A stretch of 64,000 nucleotides of DNA from Chlamydia sp. 04-14 (GTDB taxonomy: Bacteria; Chlamydiota; Chlamydiia; Chlamydiales; Chlamydiaceae), in assembly GCF_036632095.1 (NCBI RefSeq), contig NZ_JAPYKW010000001.1, positions 535,216 through 599,215 of the forward strand. The letters are read 5' to 3'. The notes below the pieces were generated by a model. That model ran no database searches and had not been told where the DNA came from. It saw nothing but the letters and a program-made list of their open reading frames with translations. Shown here in pieces: positions 32,859 through 42,137 of the stretch. Positions within the stretch are counted from its first letter, which is position 1. Each line of letters opens with the position of its first letter. Both the position numbers and the translations under genes were made by a program.

Positions 32859-33860
32859 TTATAATTCCTCGTATAATTGTGTTAAAATGGAAAATGCTTT
32901 TTTTGATCTTAATGCCCGTTGAGTATGTTTATCGCATTGAGAAAGTTCCTCTTCGCAGCATAGATGTTCTAATAAAATCTCTTCTCCAAAACTGAAGAAA
33001 AGGGGAGCGAAGAAAATAGCTCGATATTCTCCAATAGCATCTTCCACTGTTGGTGGGGGCGGGAGAATATCATAAGTTTTTAATGCGAATGGATAGAAAT
33101 GAGCAGGTCTTCCCGATGCCTTCGTTAATAAACGAAACATCTCTATACTTTCTGGTTGAAATTCCGAGGGATAAAGAAGATTTTCACGTGTTTTTCTATC
33201 TCTACCTCCTGCAGGAGCTACGTAAATAAACTTACCTCCTTCATTAAGTAGAGTTCTTAATGTTTTCATACTCTTTTGATTATGATGTAGCTTCTCTTCC
33301 TTTTGTTCTGGGGGATTATTAATATGACGTTTTGAATAAATGCATAATAAATCACAGCCCATACTGAATGGACGTGCTAGGGGATCGGAAGTTACACGAT
33401 CTCCTGCTACGAAAATCATATTTTCTACTAACTTGGGATGGGTTTTTCCTAAAGCATAATACATCAACTGGGGATCGCATTCTGTTTGGTGATTTGCGAG
33501 TAGAATAACGTTATCTTTGCGATCTATAAATTCTTGAATATGATCTAGTTGATGAAGATTGTGAATTTTGGAATTCTCATCATCTACAAGGACTGAGAAA
33601 AATTGCTTACCAAAATTAAATAAATCTATCGGAGAGCGAATTTTCTTATGGTAAGGAGGGAAGATAAAAGGATCCTTCAAATCTTCAATGACAATCTTCA
33701 GCCATTGTAGACATAGTTCCTCTGCTTTTTCCAAAGAACATTTCTTTGTCGCTGCATCAAGATAGTTTTGATGATATATTTGAAACTTCTGATACAAAGG
33801 CTCGGGCAGGGATTGATTGCCAAAGGCCTGTAGTAAATATGTAGAAAAATGCATAACCAT
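32859..33860 (-). CDS. plsB: Glycerol-3-phosphate acyltransferase (PlsB, chloroplast/chlamydial type)
   Basis: First acylation of glycerol-3-phosphate. 333 aa. The acyltransferase motif is LLANHQTECDP (His and Asp four apart), followed by FVAGDRV and the FIYVAPAGGRDR glycerol-phosphate loop. The size and motif spacing are those of the soluble plant-plastid-like enzyme known in chlamydiae. 2 bp after the rng stop. Confidence 0.92.
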   Translation of the reverse strand: MVMHFSTYLLQAFGNQSLPEPLYQKFQIYHQNYLDAATKKCSLEKAEELCLQWLKIVIEDLKDPFIFPPYHKKIRSPIDLFNFGKQFFSVLVDDENSKIHNLHQLDHIQEFIDRKDNVILLANHQTECDPQLMYYALGKTHPKLVENMIFVAGDRVTSDPLARPFSMGCDLLCIYSKRHINNPPEQKEEKLHHNQKSMKTLRTLLNEGGKFIYVAPAGGRDRKTRENLLYPSEFQPESIEMFRLLTKASGRPAHFYPFALKTYDILPPPPTVEDAIGEYRAIFFAPLFFSFGEEILLEHLCCEEELSQCDKHTQRALRSKKAFSILTQLYEEL

Positions 33861-33862
33861 GC

Positions 33863-35395
33863 CTATAACTCAATACTCTCTCCTGTAACTAATGAGAAGA
33901 ATTGGTAATGATTGAGGTGAAGCGAGTCTGAAGTATTAATTTGTAATTTAGCTTTCAAGTGTTTAGCCAGGCGAATGAGTTCATCGTCGTCTTTTTCCTG
34001 TTTCATATAACCAGCAATTTCCGGATGAACAACTAAACACAGGTGAGTATGTTCTTTATGATTGATCACTTTTTTGAGATCTCTTTCAATTTCAATGACG
34101 ACACTTTCCGGAGTTTTGATAATTGCATTGCCGCTACAGTAAGGACACGTTGTAAATAGCGTCTGCATTAAAGATTCGCGATTTCTTTGACGGGTCATTT
34201 CTACGAGACCAAATTCGCTCATACTTAAAATAGTGCAGCGTGCAGCATCATATTTCATATGTTCTTTTAGACGCTCTAAAACACGACGTTGATTTTTACG
34301 TGATTTCATATCTATAAAATCGATAATGACCAAACCACCAACATTGCGTAGGCGGAGTTGTCTAGCAATCTCTTCAGCAGCTTCTAGGTTGATTTGAACC
34401 AATGTCTCTTCAACACCGCTTTCTAATTGTGTGCTTCTTCCGGAGTTCACATCAATAGTATGCATAGCTTCTGTTTTATCGAAAAATAGGTAACCACCAC
34501 TGGATAGCCAAATCTTTCGCTTTGTTGCTTTATCAATTTCTTTTTCGATATTGAATCTCTCAAACATAGGAATTGAATCGCGATAGTATTCAATCTTTAC
34601 GGCAGAGTCGGGGGAATATTTCTTGAGCATACGCTTACATTTTTGATAGGTGGAATAGTCATCAATTAGTAGGCGTTTGTAATTCTTATCTATGCAGGTG
34701 ATTACAGCTTTTTTTAAGATGTCAGTCTCTTCATAAAGCAGGCAAGGTTGATCTGTGGAGTGGAATTTTTCTAAGATGCTTTTCCAAGTTGCAAGTAGGT
34801 CATGAGCTTCATTTATTAATGCATCAGTAGAAGCAAGTACGCTGGCTGTTCGGCAAATCAAGCCCATATCTTGGGGCATTTCAAAAGAACGAATAAGTTG
34901 CTTTAGCTGATCTCTCATGTGGGGATCTTCAATTTTTCTAGATACGCCACGATGGGGAGAATTGGGCAGTAGAACTAAATAACGTCCAGGAATAGAAATA
35001 TTTGAGGTTAAACGTGCGCCCTTGGTCCCTATAGGTTCTTTAACCACCTGAACTAATACGGGACTATCTAATTTTAATAACTCTTCGATTGGGGCTTCAG
35101 GTTTTTCACTGTTTTCTTTGGCGAGAACATCGAAATCCATGTCGAACATTTGTTCAAACTTTTTAGAATTCTCTAATACGTCTGAAATGTGAATGAAGCC
35201 ATTTTCTCTTTCATCAATATTAATGAAAGCAGATTGAATGTTTCTTAAGATATTAGTTACGCGACCTCGATAGATGTTGCCTTTGAGTTGACGAATTTTT
35301 TTTCTTTCAATGATGAGATCAAAAAGCTGACCGTTTTTTAGATGAGCGTAGCGAATTTCTTTAGACTCTATATTTAATAAGATGTCGTTTTCCAT
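33863..35395 (-). CDS. rng: Ribonuclease G/E family endoribonuclease
   Basis: RNA processing and decay. 510 aa, close to RNase G and lacking the long RNase E C-terminus. S1 domain near the N-terminus (YRGRVTNILRNIQSAFINI), catalytic acidic residues in TIDVNSGRST and IIDFIDMKSRK, and the zinc-link CPYC in TTCPYCSGNA. Annotated as cafE in older chlamydial genomes. First gene of the rng-plsB-ptr unit, divergent from the yceD-like gene. Confidence 0.94.
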   Translation of the reverse strand: MENDILLNIESKEIRYAHLKNGQLFDLIIERKKIRQLKGNIYRGRVTNILRNIQSAFINIDERENGFIHISDVLENSKKFEQMFDMDFDVLAKENSEKPEAPIEELLKLDSPVLVQVVKEPIGTKGARLTSNISIPGRYLVLLPNSPHRGVSRKIEDPHMRDQLKQLIRSFEMPQDMGLICRTASVLASTDALINEAHDLLATWKSILEKFHSTDQPCLLYEETDILKKAVITCIDKNYKRLLIDDYSTYQKCKRMLKKYSPDSAVKIEYYRDSIPMFERFNIEKEIDKATKRKIWLSSGGYLFFDKTEAMHTIDVNSGRSTQLESGVEETLVQINLEAAEEIARQLRLRNVGGLVIIDFIDMKSRKNQRRVLERLKEHMKYDAARCTILSMSEFGLVEMTRQRNRESLMQTLFTTCPYCSGNAIIKTPESVVIEIERDLKKVINHKEHTHLCLVVHPEIAGYMKQEKDDDELIRLAKHLKAKLQINTSDSLHLNHYQFFSLVTGESIEL

Positions 35396-35700
35396 GGTCT
35401 TCCTTGATGCCTAATCCGTCTTTCCTGCTATTGCTCGGATATGATTCAGGAATAGGTTTGTTTGTAGAAGCGGTCCTAAACTTCCTAGATATTTGTCTAC
35501 TGACTGCGGAAAGAATTATAAAAAAAATAGGTAAAAAATTCTACAGAAATGGTTTATTGATTCTTTTAAATTAAAAATGATAGTTTTATTTATTGTCTCA
35601 ATAGATTTAAAGTATGTCTTTGTTTTCTATAATTATCTTGTTTGGTAAACTCTTGTCTTCAAACTCACAGCAACTTTAAATATAGCTTTGAGATTTTCTT
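35396..35700. other. Divergent intergenic region, rng / yceD-like
   Basis: 305 bp, very AT-rich. It must hold both promoters. No gene or clear structure seen. Confidence 0.4.
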
Positions 35701-36162
35701 ATGGGAAACATTGATGATTTAAAATTATATATTTGCCGACTAAAGTTTCCTGGGGAAAAAGAGATAATAAAATATTCTTTAAATCCAGAGAATATTCGTG
35801 AGTCGGGTGAAGAGGAGCTTTTCTCTAATCCCATCGAAGTCTCGGGAAGTTTAGAGAAAATAGACAATGAGCAATGGATTTTATCCTTAAGTGTATCCAC
35901 ACAATTAGGATTGCGTTGTTGTGTTTGTGATAAAAATTTTTTATACTCTGTAGATTCAATAGAAATTTCACATCTAATTTGTCATGAAGATGTCAAATCA
36001 GGTGTATTTGATTGTAAAGATTTAATTAGACAAGAACTTCTCTTGGAGAGCGATCATTTTCAAGAATGTAAGAAAGATGGCTGTCCTGAAAGAGTAAATA
36101 TCGTACAATTTTTAGAAGATAGAAAAAGAATCAAAGGGGAAACCCCTTTCGACAATTTATAA
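35701..36162 (+). CDS. YceD/DUF177-family protein
   Basis: 153 aa. The family pattern is present in the middle and C-terminal parts: C-V-C-D at about 79-82, then ICHEDVK, DLIRQELLLE with the conserved acidic and leucine residues, and a downstream CPE (KKDGCPE). YceD genes sit upstream of rpmF-plsX in many bacteria and are linked to 23S rRNA accumulation; the same context holds here. 12 bp before rpmF. Confidence 0.85.
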   Translation: MGNIDDLKLYICRLKFPGEKEIIKYSLNPENIRESGEEELFSNPIEVSGSLEKIDNEQWILSLSVSTQLGLRCCVCDKNFLYSVDSIEISHLICHEDVKSGVFDCKDLIRQELLLESDHFQECKKDGCPERVNIVQFLEDRKRIKGETPFDNL

Positions 36163-36174
36163 AAGGTGAGAGAT

Positions 36175-36357
36175 ATGGCAGTACCACGCAATCGGCATAG
36201 CAATGCGCGAAAAAATATCCGAAGAAGTCATGATGCGAAAAAAGCTCGTCATGCGGCTGTCTGCAACAACTGCAAGCAAGCTTTTATTCCTCATACGATT
36301 TGTACTTCTTGTGGTTTTTATAACGGGAAAGCCGTTATGACTGTAGAAAAGAAATAA
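36175..36357 (+). CDS. rpmF: 50S ribosomal protein L32
   Basis: 60 aa from the ATG at 36175; a GTG three codons upstream is less likely because AAAAGGTGAG serves as the ribosome site. Begins MAVPRNRHSNARKN and keeps four zinc cysteines (CNNC ... CTSC). Followed 15 bp later by plsX. Confidence 0.96.
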   Translation: MAVPRNRHSNARKNIRRSHDAKKARHAAVCNNCKQAFIPHTICTSCGFYNGKAVMTVEKK

Positions 36358-36372
36358 CAATATATTTGTGTT

Positions 36373-37323
36373 ATGAACGTGCAAATTGGCATAGATCTGA
36401 TGGGAGGAGACCACTCTCCTCTCATTATCTGGGAAGTGCTAATCGATGTACTCAATTCTCGAGCTTCGAACTCGCACATTTCTTTTACTGCTTTTGCTTC
36501 TGATGAGGTGAAGCAGCAGATACTCAATAATTATACGCATAAGGAATATCCTGAGATAATTGCTTCAGAATGCTTTATCACTATGGATGATTCACCTCTA
36601 TCCGCTATTCGTAAAAAATCTTCATCTATGGCTCTCGGTTTAGATTATCTTAAAGAAGGTAAGATAGACGCATTTATCTCTACGGGAAATACTGCGGCAT
36701 TGATTACCTTATCTCGAGCTAAAATTCCTGTATTCCCTACCGTTCGTCGCCCAGCTTTACTTGTTCGCGTCCCCACCATGCGCGGTTGTGCGGTCATATT
36801 GGATGTTGGTGCTAATGTTTCTGTAAATCCCGAAGAGATGTTGGGTTTTGCTCGTATGGGTTTGGCCTATAGACAATGTCTTGGAAAGACAGAATGTCCT
36901 ACTGTAGGTTTATTGAACATTGGTTCTGAAGAGCGTAAGGGGACGGAAGCGCATCGACAAACATTTCGTATTCTTAGAGAAACCTTTCAGGATGCTTTTT
37001 TAGGTAATATTGAAAGTGGAGATGTCTTTAGTGGTAGTGTCGATGTTGTTGTTTCTGATGGATTCACAGGAAACATCTTCTTAAAAACTGCAGAAGGTGT
37101 TTTCGATTTTCTACGTCATATTTTAGGAGATAAATTAGAGTCTGATGTCAAACGACAGTTAGATTATACGATTTATCCCGGCTCAATGGTGTGTGGGCTT
37201 TCCAAACTTGTGATAAAGTGTCACGGGAAAGCTTGTGGGAAATCTTTATTTAATGGAATTTCTGGATCTATAGATTTAGCTCGCGCACGCGTTTGTGAAC
37301 AGATTTTATCTAGCCTATCTTAG
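36373..37323 (+). CDS. plsX: Phosphate acyltransferase PlsX
   Basis: Forms acyl-phosphate from acyl-ACP for phospholipid synthesis. 316 aa. Starts IGIDLMGGDHSP, and contains FISTGNTAALI, LDVGANVSVNPE, LLNIGSEERKG and DGFTGNIFLK, all PlsX signatures. Last gene of the yceD-rpmF-plsX unit; pmpD follows. Confidence 0.96.
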   Translation: MNVQIGIDLMGGDHSPLIIWEVLIDVLNSRASNSHISFTAFASDEVKQQILNNYTHKEYPEIIASECFITMDDSPLSAIRKKSSSMALGLDYLKEGKIDAFISTGNTAALITLSRAKIPVFPTVRRPALLVRVPTMRGCAVILDVGANVSVNPEEMLGFARMGLAYRQCLGKTECPTVGLLNIGSEERKGTEAHRQTFRILRETFQDAFLGNIESGDVFSGSVDVVVSDGFTGNIFLKTAEGVFDFLRHILGDKLESDVKRQLDYTIYPGSMVCGLSKLVIKCHGKACGKSLFNGISGSIDLARARVCEQILSSLS

Positions 37324-37356
37324 TCTTTAAGTTTATCTATTTACCATCTTTCTCTA

Positions 37357-37385
37357 TTGACGGGATCGTGTTGATAGTGATAAAC
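37357..37385 (+). promoter_or_regulatory. Possible pmpD promoter
   Basis: TTGACG (37357-37362) with ATAAAC (37380-37385) 17 bp on. The -35 is good, the -10 is poor; 44 bp before the pmpD ATG. Confidence 0.3.
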
Positions 37386-37428
37386 CTTTTGAAAACGAAT
37401 ACTGAAACATCTCTGAATTAGGTTTACG

Positions 37429-40400
37429 ATGGTCGCAAAAAAGGTATCAAGATTTCCAAAATCTACATTTTCCCATTCCGTAGTTTTAGCAATATTAGTT
37501 TCCACTGGGATGATCGCTAATAATCACAGATTATATGGTTATGAACCAGTTTCAGAGGCATTTTTCAATAATCCTCCTTTAAAAACACAATTAGAAACAA
37601 CTTCTGCGGGTATTTTTAAAAAAGAGAAGTCTGCAGATGCGCAAGAGCCTAAGAATGAAAATAAAGAACCAGAAACACATGTAGAAACTTCGGTTATAAA
37701 TAATGCTTCCTCATGTGTTACTAAAATCTTAGGTGCAGAAGCAGGTCTCAGACAGCATTTAGTAGATGCAAGTACTTTATTTGAGACTTTAGAGTCTTTA
37801 TCGTGGAAGAATGTAGATACAGGATTATCTAAAAGTTCCGAAAGTATTTCTACTGTTGAAAATGAAGGATCTGAAGCAAATCGAAAATATATTATAGATG
37901 ATCCTAAGCAAGGCTTGGCCTTTTGTTACAGAAACCTGTCAGGTTATTCTGCGGATGAAACTACTCCTGGATTTTTAGGTATTGCTCTTGTGGGAACTGG
38001 ACCTAAATCAGGATTATCTTTTTCTAATTTAAGATCCATAGGTGCGGGAGCTGCAGTATACTCTGATGAAGATGTTGTTTTCGAACATCTTAAAGAAAGA
38101 CTCCTTTTTGATGGTTGTGAATCTCAAATGGGTGGTGGTGCTGTCTCAGGCCGCAGTATTGCTGTGAATGGTTGTCATAATGTTACTGTAGTTGGCTGTA
38201 AGACAGATTTAGACCTTGTATATTCTGGAGAGATTACAGATTTTTCCAAAGGTGGGGGAGCTTTTAATGCTCATAAGGTACACGGTGAATCTCATAAATC
38301 TAGATTCCTCAGCGGAGAAATTATTTTCTTAGATAATTCTGGAAGTCTTTTGATAGATGGTAACCATGCAGATAAGGCGAACGGTGGGGCCATAGCTTGT
38401 GGAAATTTTGTTTGTTCTGTAAATCGTGGAGATGTGCACTACGTGGGTAATCAGGCCCTATCTGGAGGTGCAGTATCTTCTCTCAAATCAATTGATTTTG
38501 TTGGCAATATAGGATCCATAGAGTTCCTAGATAATCATGCTTTAGTTTCTCCTGAAGTTTCTACATTTTTAGGTGGGGGAGCTTTAGCTTCTGGGGAGAG
38601 GATTAGTTTCTTAAACAACGGAGGAATCCATTGTTTCAAAAATACTTCTAAATCCTCTGGGGGAGCTCTTTTATCTAGAAATGTAAGGATAGTAGAGAAT
38701 GTTGGAAATTCTTGGTTCAAGGAAAACTCTGCTGAAATTACAGGTGGAGCGATTAGTTCTCAAAATCAGGTAGAGATCGGACAGAATTTTGGAAATATTA
38801 CTTTTGAAGGGAATACTTCTAAGTTCGGTGGAGGTGCTATCCATTGTTTGCTTCCTGAGCAACCTCATACGAATTCTGAAGAGCCTCTATCTGGATCAGG
38901 AGATATTAAGATCATAGATAATTCCGGAGCTATAAGTTTTGAGTCCAATGAGAATTTATTGGAATCTCAAGAAACGCATAGCTATCTTGGTGGCGGAGCT
39001 CTGTATGGATCGAATATTTTAATCTCAGGAAACATTGGGGATATTACGTTTTCTAAGAATGTCGCAGGTCAATGTGAATCCGATAGCACATGTCTTGGTG
39101 GTGGTGCTATTTTCGCTAATGAGAATGTTAGAATTACAGATAACGCTGGAGCCATTGCTTTCTCTTACAATAAAGGAAAAATTCTTCCTCTCCCTACAGT
39201 TTCTACAACTTCTGAAGAAGAAGATGCTTCAAGTACCTCCTCAGAATCTTTGCCCGTAGATTTGGGAATCCGTGGAGGCGGCGCTATTTTTGCTAAGCAT
39301 ATAGAGATTGAAGGCAATTCTGGTGTTTTATCTTTCTCAGATAACTGCATGGAGATTAGGGATAGTAAAACGCAAAAAGAACATCCTTTAGGTGGTGGTG
39401 CTCTATTTGGAATAGATAAAGTTGGTTTGCAAAATAACATAGAACTTGCATTCGCTAATAACTATGTCTCTGGTGAGAATAGTAGTGGGGGCGCTATCTT
39501 ATCTAAAGTAGTAACTATCTCTGATAACGGGAAAGTACAATTTATCCGCAACTATTCAAAATTCCTCGGAGGCGCTGTTTGTGCTTTAGGAGATACCCTA
39601 AGCATTAAAAATAACGAATCTTCAGTATCGTTCATTGGTAACAGAACCGTGACTGCTGGTGGAGCGATTGCTAGTGCTGCGGGTGATGTTTTAATTTCTA
39701 GAAACCTTGGTAAGGTAGAATTTAAAGATAACCTGGTCTTCGGGGATCCCTATGTAGATAATCTTGAAGAAGGACAAGTTAATACTGCAGGGCATCATAG
39801 TGGTGGCGGTGCTGTTTTTGCCAAAACTTCTGTAATAATTCGTGAAAATGAAAGTAAGGTCCTTTTCTCGGGAAATTCTTCGGGATGTTTTGGTGGTGCG
39901 ATTTTAACAGGTTCTTTAACACCCGAGTATCAAGAGCGTTTTGCTTCTAAGGTAGTGAGTGATAATACTAAAGTCGTCATTACAGAAAATATTGGAGATG
40001 TAATCTTCTCAGGGAATAGTACGACTGCTGCTCAACATCCTGAACATAATTTGTTCGGTGGTGGTGCTATTTATACTCAAGATTTAATCATTAATAAGAA
40101 TGCGGGTTCCGTAGCTTTTTACAATAACTATGCTCCTACGGGCGGTGCTGTGCGTATTAGTGAAAAGGGAACAGTAATTTTAGAGGCTTTAGGAGGGGAT
40201 ATTGTTTTCCAAGGAAATAGAAATTCCGAAGATATTTCTAATGGGCTTTATTTTGCCGGTAAAGAATCGAAATTAGTTGAGATATCTGCTGCAGGAGAAA
40301 ATACTGTTAATTTCTCAGACGCTATTGTTTTCGAAGATCTAACATTAAGAAAGAGCTCAGTATATCATGAGGATATTTTAAATAATCCAACACTGATACT

Positions 40401-42057
40401 TAACTCTAAATCCAAAGATGATTCAGAAGTATCTCATTCTGGAAATATCCGCTTTGCTTACGCAACATCTAAAATTCCTCAAGTAGCTTTATTAGAGTCC
40501 GGAACTCTTATTTTGTCTGATAAGGCTCAGCTGTGGTTATGTGGTTTGAAGCAAGAAAGAGGTAGTGAGATCTTACTCTCAGCAGGAACTGTATTACGTA
40601 TTTTTGATCCTAATGCTAAGCCTATAGAAAAACCAGAAAGTCCCTCTGCAAAATCTTACTATAGTACTTATGATTCTGGTAGAAGTTCTGATGAGAAGAC
40701 TTTGGCAGATATTAGTGTTATTGGTGTAGATTTAGCTTCTTTCGTTGCTGGTGACGATGAAATAATTCCTCAACCTCCACAAATTATCGTTCCTAAGGGA
40801 ACGACAATTGGTTCAGGATCTTTAGACTTAAATCTCTTAGATTCTGCGGGTATTGGTTATGAAAATCATGCTTTATTAAACAAAGAAGCAGATATCACTT
40901 TGCTTTCGTTTAGAAGTGCTTCTGCGGTTTCGGATGTTCCTGATTTGGATCGTTCTTTGGAAGAGCTACAGGTTAAAGTTTCTGTACCCACAATTACCGA
41001 AGATACTTATGGACATATGGGCAAATGGTCCGATCCTCAGATTGTTAATGGTAAGTTAATGATCAACTGGAAACCAACTAGCTATAAATTAAATCCTGAG
41101 AAGGATGGGTCTATCGTATTGAATACTTTATGGGGACAATACGGAGATTTGCGAGCTTTGAAACAACAGCAATTGGCTCATAATATTACTGCCCAAAGAA
41201 TGGAATTGGATTTCTCAACGAATATTTGGGGATCTGGAATGGGAACATTCTCCAATTGTGCAACAATTGCTAAAATAGATGGCTTTACTCACCGTGCAGG
41301 TGGCTATGCTTTAGGTTTGGATACGCAGCTAATAGAAGATTTCTTAATAGGAGGAAGCTTCGCCCAGTTCTTTGGTTATACAGACAGCCAGTCATATTCA
41401 TCACGCAGTGATCAAAGTGGTTATTTGGGTTCTGGATATGTAGGTATCTTTGCGGGTTCTTGGTTATTCAAAGGGATGTTTATCTATAGCGATATTCATA
41501 ATGATTTGAATACAACCTATCCCACTCCGAACATAGGTAGATCTAAAGGATCCTGGAATAGTAGAGGAATTTTAGCAGATGCCCATGTGGATTATCGTCA
41601 TATCGTGAATTCACGTAGATTTATTTCATCGATTGTTTCTGCAGTCGTACCTTTTGTAGAAGCTGAATATGTTTACGTTGATCTTCCTACATTTACAGAG
41701 ATTGGTAGTGAAGTAAGAACATTTGCAGAAGGACATTTACAGAATATAGCGATTCCTTTTGGTATCACTTTGGAGCATAGTTACTCTCGAGGACAGCGTT
41801 CTGAAGTGAATAGTTTAAGTTTTTCTTATGCTCTGGATGTCTATCGTCAGGCTCCTGCTGTTCTTATCAATTTGCCTGCAGCTTCTTATTCTTGGGAGGG
41901 AGTTGGCTCTGATCTTTCTAGAAAATCTATGAAAGCGCAATTTAGTAATGATACAGAATGGAATTCCTACTTCTCTACGTTCTTAGGATTTACCTATGAG
42001 TGGAGGGAGCATACGGTATCTTATGATTTGAATGGTGGTATGCGTTTGATTTTCTAA
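37429..42057 (+). CDS. pmpD: Polymorphic membrane protein D (autotransporter adhesin)
   Basis: 1542 aa. A signal region (about 1-37, with a hydrophobic core SVVLAILVSTGMIA) leads into a beta-helix passenger with 18 GGA(I/L/V) plus one GGAF repeats and many FxxN motifs (about 220-930), and a C-terminal autotransporter barrel (about 1240-1542) ending in Phe (GGMRLIF). Its place after plsX identifies it as the PmpD/Pmp21 orthologue, a surface adhesin processed into soluble fragments. No homopolymer tract is present inside it, unlike phase-variable pmp genes. A Ser/Glu-rich loop interrupts the repeats near residue 590-605. Confidence 0.95.
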   Translation: MVAKKVSRFPKSTFSHSVVLAILVSTGMIANNHRLYGYEPVSEAFFNNPPLKTQLETTSAGIFKKEKSADAQEPKNENKEPETHVETSVINNASSCVTKILGAEAGLRQHLVDASTLFETLESLSWKNVDTGLSKSSESISTVENEGSEANRKYIIDDPKQGLAFCYRNLSGYSADETTPGFLGIALVGTGPKSGLSFSNLRSIGAGAAVYSDEDVVFEHLKERLLFDGCESQMGGGAVSGRSIAVNGCHNVTVVGCKTDLDLVYSGEITDFSKGGGAFNAHKVHGESHKSRFLSGEIIFLDNSGSLLIDGNHADKANGGAIACGNFVCSVNRGDVHYVGNQALSGGAVSSLKSIDFVGNIGSIEFLDNHALVSPEVSTFLGGGALASGERISFLNNGGIHCFKNTSKSSGGALLSRNVRIVENVGNSWFKENSAEITGGAISSQNQVEIGQNFGNITFEGNTSKFGGGAIHCLLPEQPHTNSEEPLSGSGDIKIIDNSGAISFESNENLLESQETHSYLGGGALYGSNILISGNIGDITFSKNVAGQCESDSTCLGGGAIFANENVRITDNAGAIAFSYNKGKILPLPTVSTTSEEEDASSTSSESLPVDLGIRGGGAIFAKHIEIEGNSGVLSFSDNCMEIRDSKTQKEHPLGGGALFGIDKVGLQNNIELAFANNYVSGENSSGGAILSKVVTISDNGKVQFIRNYSKFLGGAVCALGDTLSIKNNESSVSFIGNRTVTAGGAIASAAGDVLISRNLGKVEFKDNLVFGDPYVDNLEEGQVNTAGHHSGGGAVFAKTSVIIRENESKVLFSGNSSGCFGGAILTGSLTPEYQERFASKVVSDNTKVVITENIGDVIFSGNSTTAAQHPEHNLFGGGAIYTQDLIINKNAGSVAFYNNYAPTGGAVRISEKGTVILEALGGDIVFQGNRNSEDISNGLYFAGKESKLVEISAAGENTVNFSDAIVFEDLTLRKSSVYHEDILNNPTLILNSKSKDDSEVSHSGNIRFAYATSKIPQVALLESGTLILSDKAQLWLCGLKQERGSEILLSAGTVLRIFDPNAKPIEKPESPSAKSYYSTYDSGRSSDEKTLADISVIGVDLASFVAGDDEIIPQPPQIIVPKGTTIGSGSLDLNLLDSAGIGYENHALLNKEADITLLSFRSASAVSDVPDLDRSLEELQVKVSVPTITEDTYGHMGKWSDPQIVNGKLMINWKPTSYKLNPEKDGSIVLNTLWGQYGDLRALKQQQLAHNITAQRMELDFSTNIWGSGMGTFSNCATIAKIDGFTHRAGGYALGLDTQLIEDFLIGGSFAQFFGYTDSQSYSSRSDQSGYLGSGYVGIFAGSWLFKGMFIYSDIHNDLNTTYPTPNIGRSKGSWNSRGILADAHVDYRHIVNSRRFISSIVSAVVPFVEAEYVYVDLPTFTEIGSEVRTFAEGHLQNIAIPFGITLEHSYSRGQRSEVNSLSFSYALDVYRQAPAVLINLPAASYSWEGVGSDLSRKSMKAQFSNDTEWNSYFSTFLGFTYEWREHTVSYDLNGGMRLIF

Positions 42058-42082
42058 GAAGTATTGAACACATTCGAGGATT

Positions 42083-42120
42083 AAAAAGGCGTTGTGTATC
42101 CTACATAACGCCTTTTTTTT
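42083..42120. terminator. Bidirectional terminator after pmpD
   Basis: AAAAAGGCGTTGTG pairs with CATAACGCCTTTTT (one wobble), with T8 after it and an A5 run before it. It ends pmpD and the convergent 435-aa gene. Confidence 0.85.
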
Positions 42121-42137
42121 GACAGTTTTAAGATTTT

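Noticed and set aside
32789..32995. Plus-strand frame across ptr and plsB starts
   Set aside because: Antisense to two well-identified genes; no support.
38130..40160. Repeated GGA(I/L/V) units as a DNA repeat array
   Set aside because: These are protein-level beta-helix repeats of PmpD with diverged DNA, not a nucleotide repeat or CRISPR.
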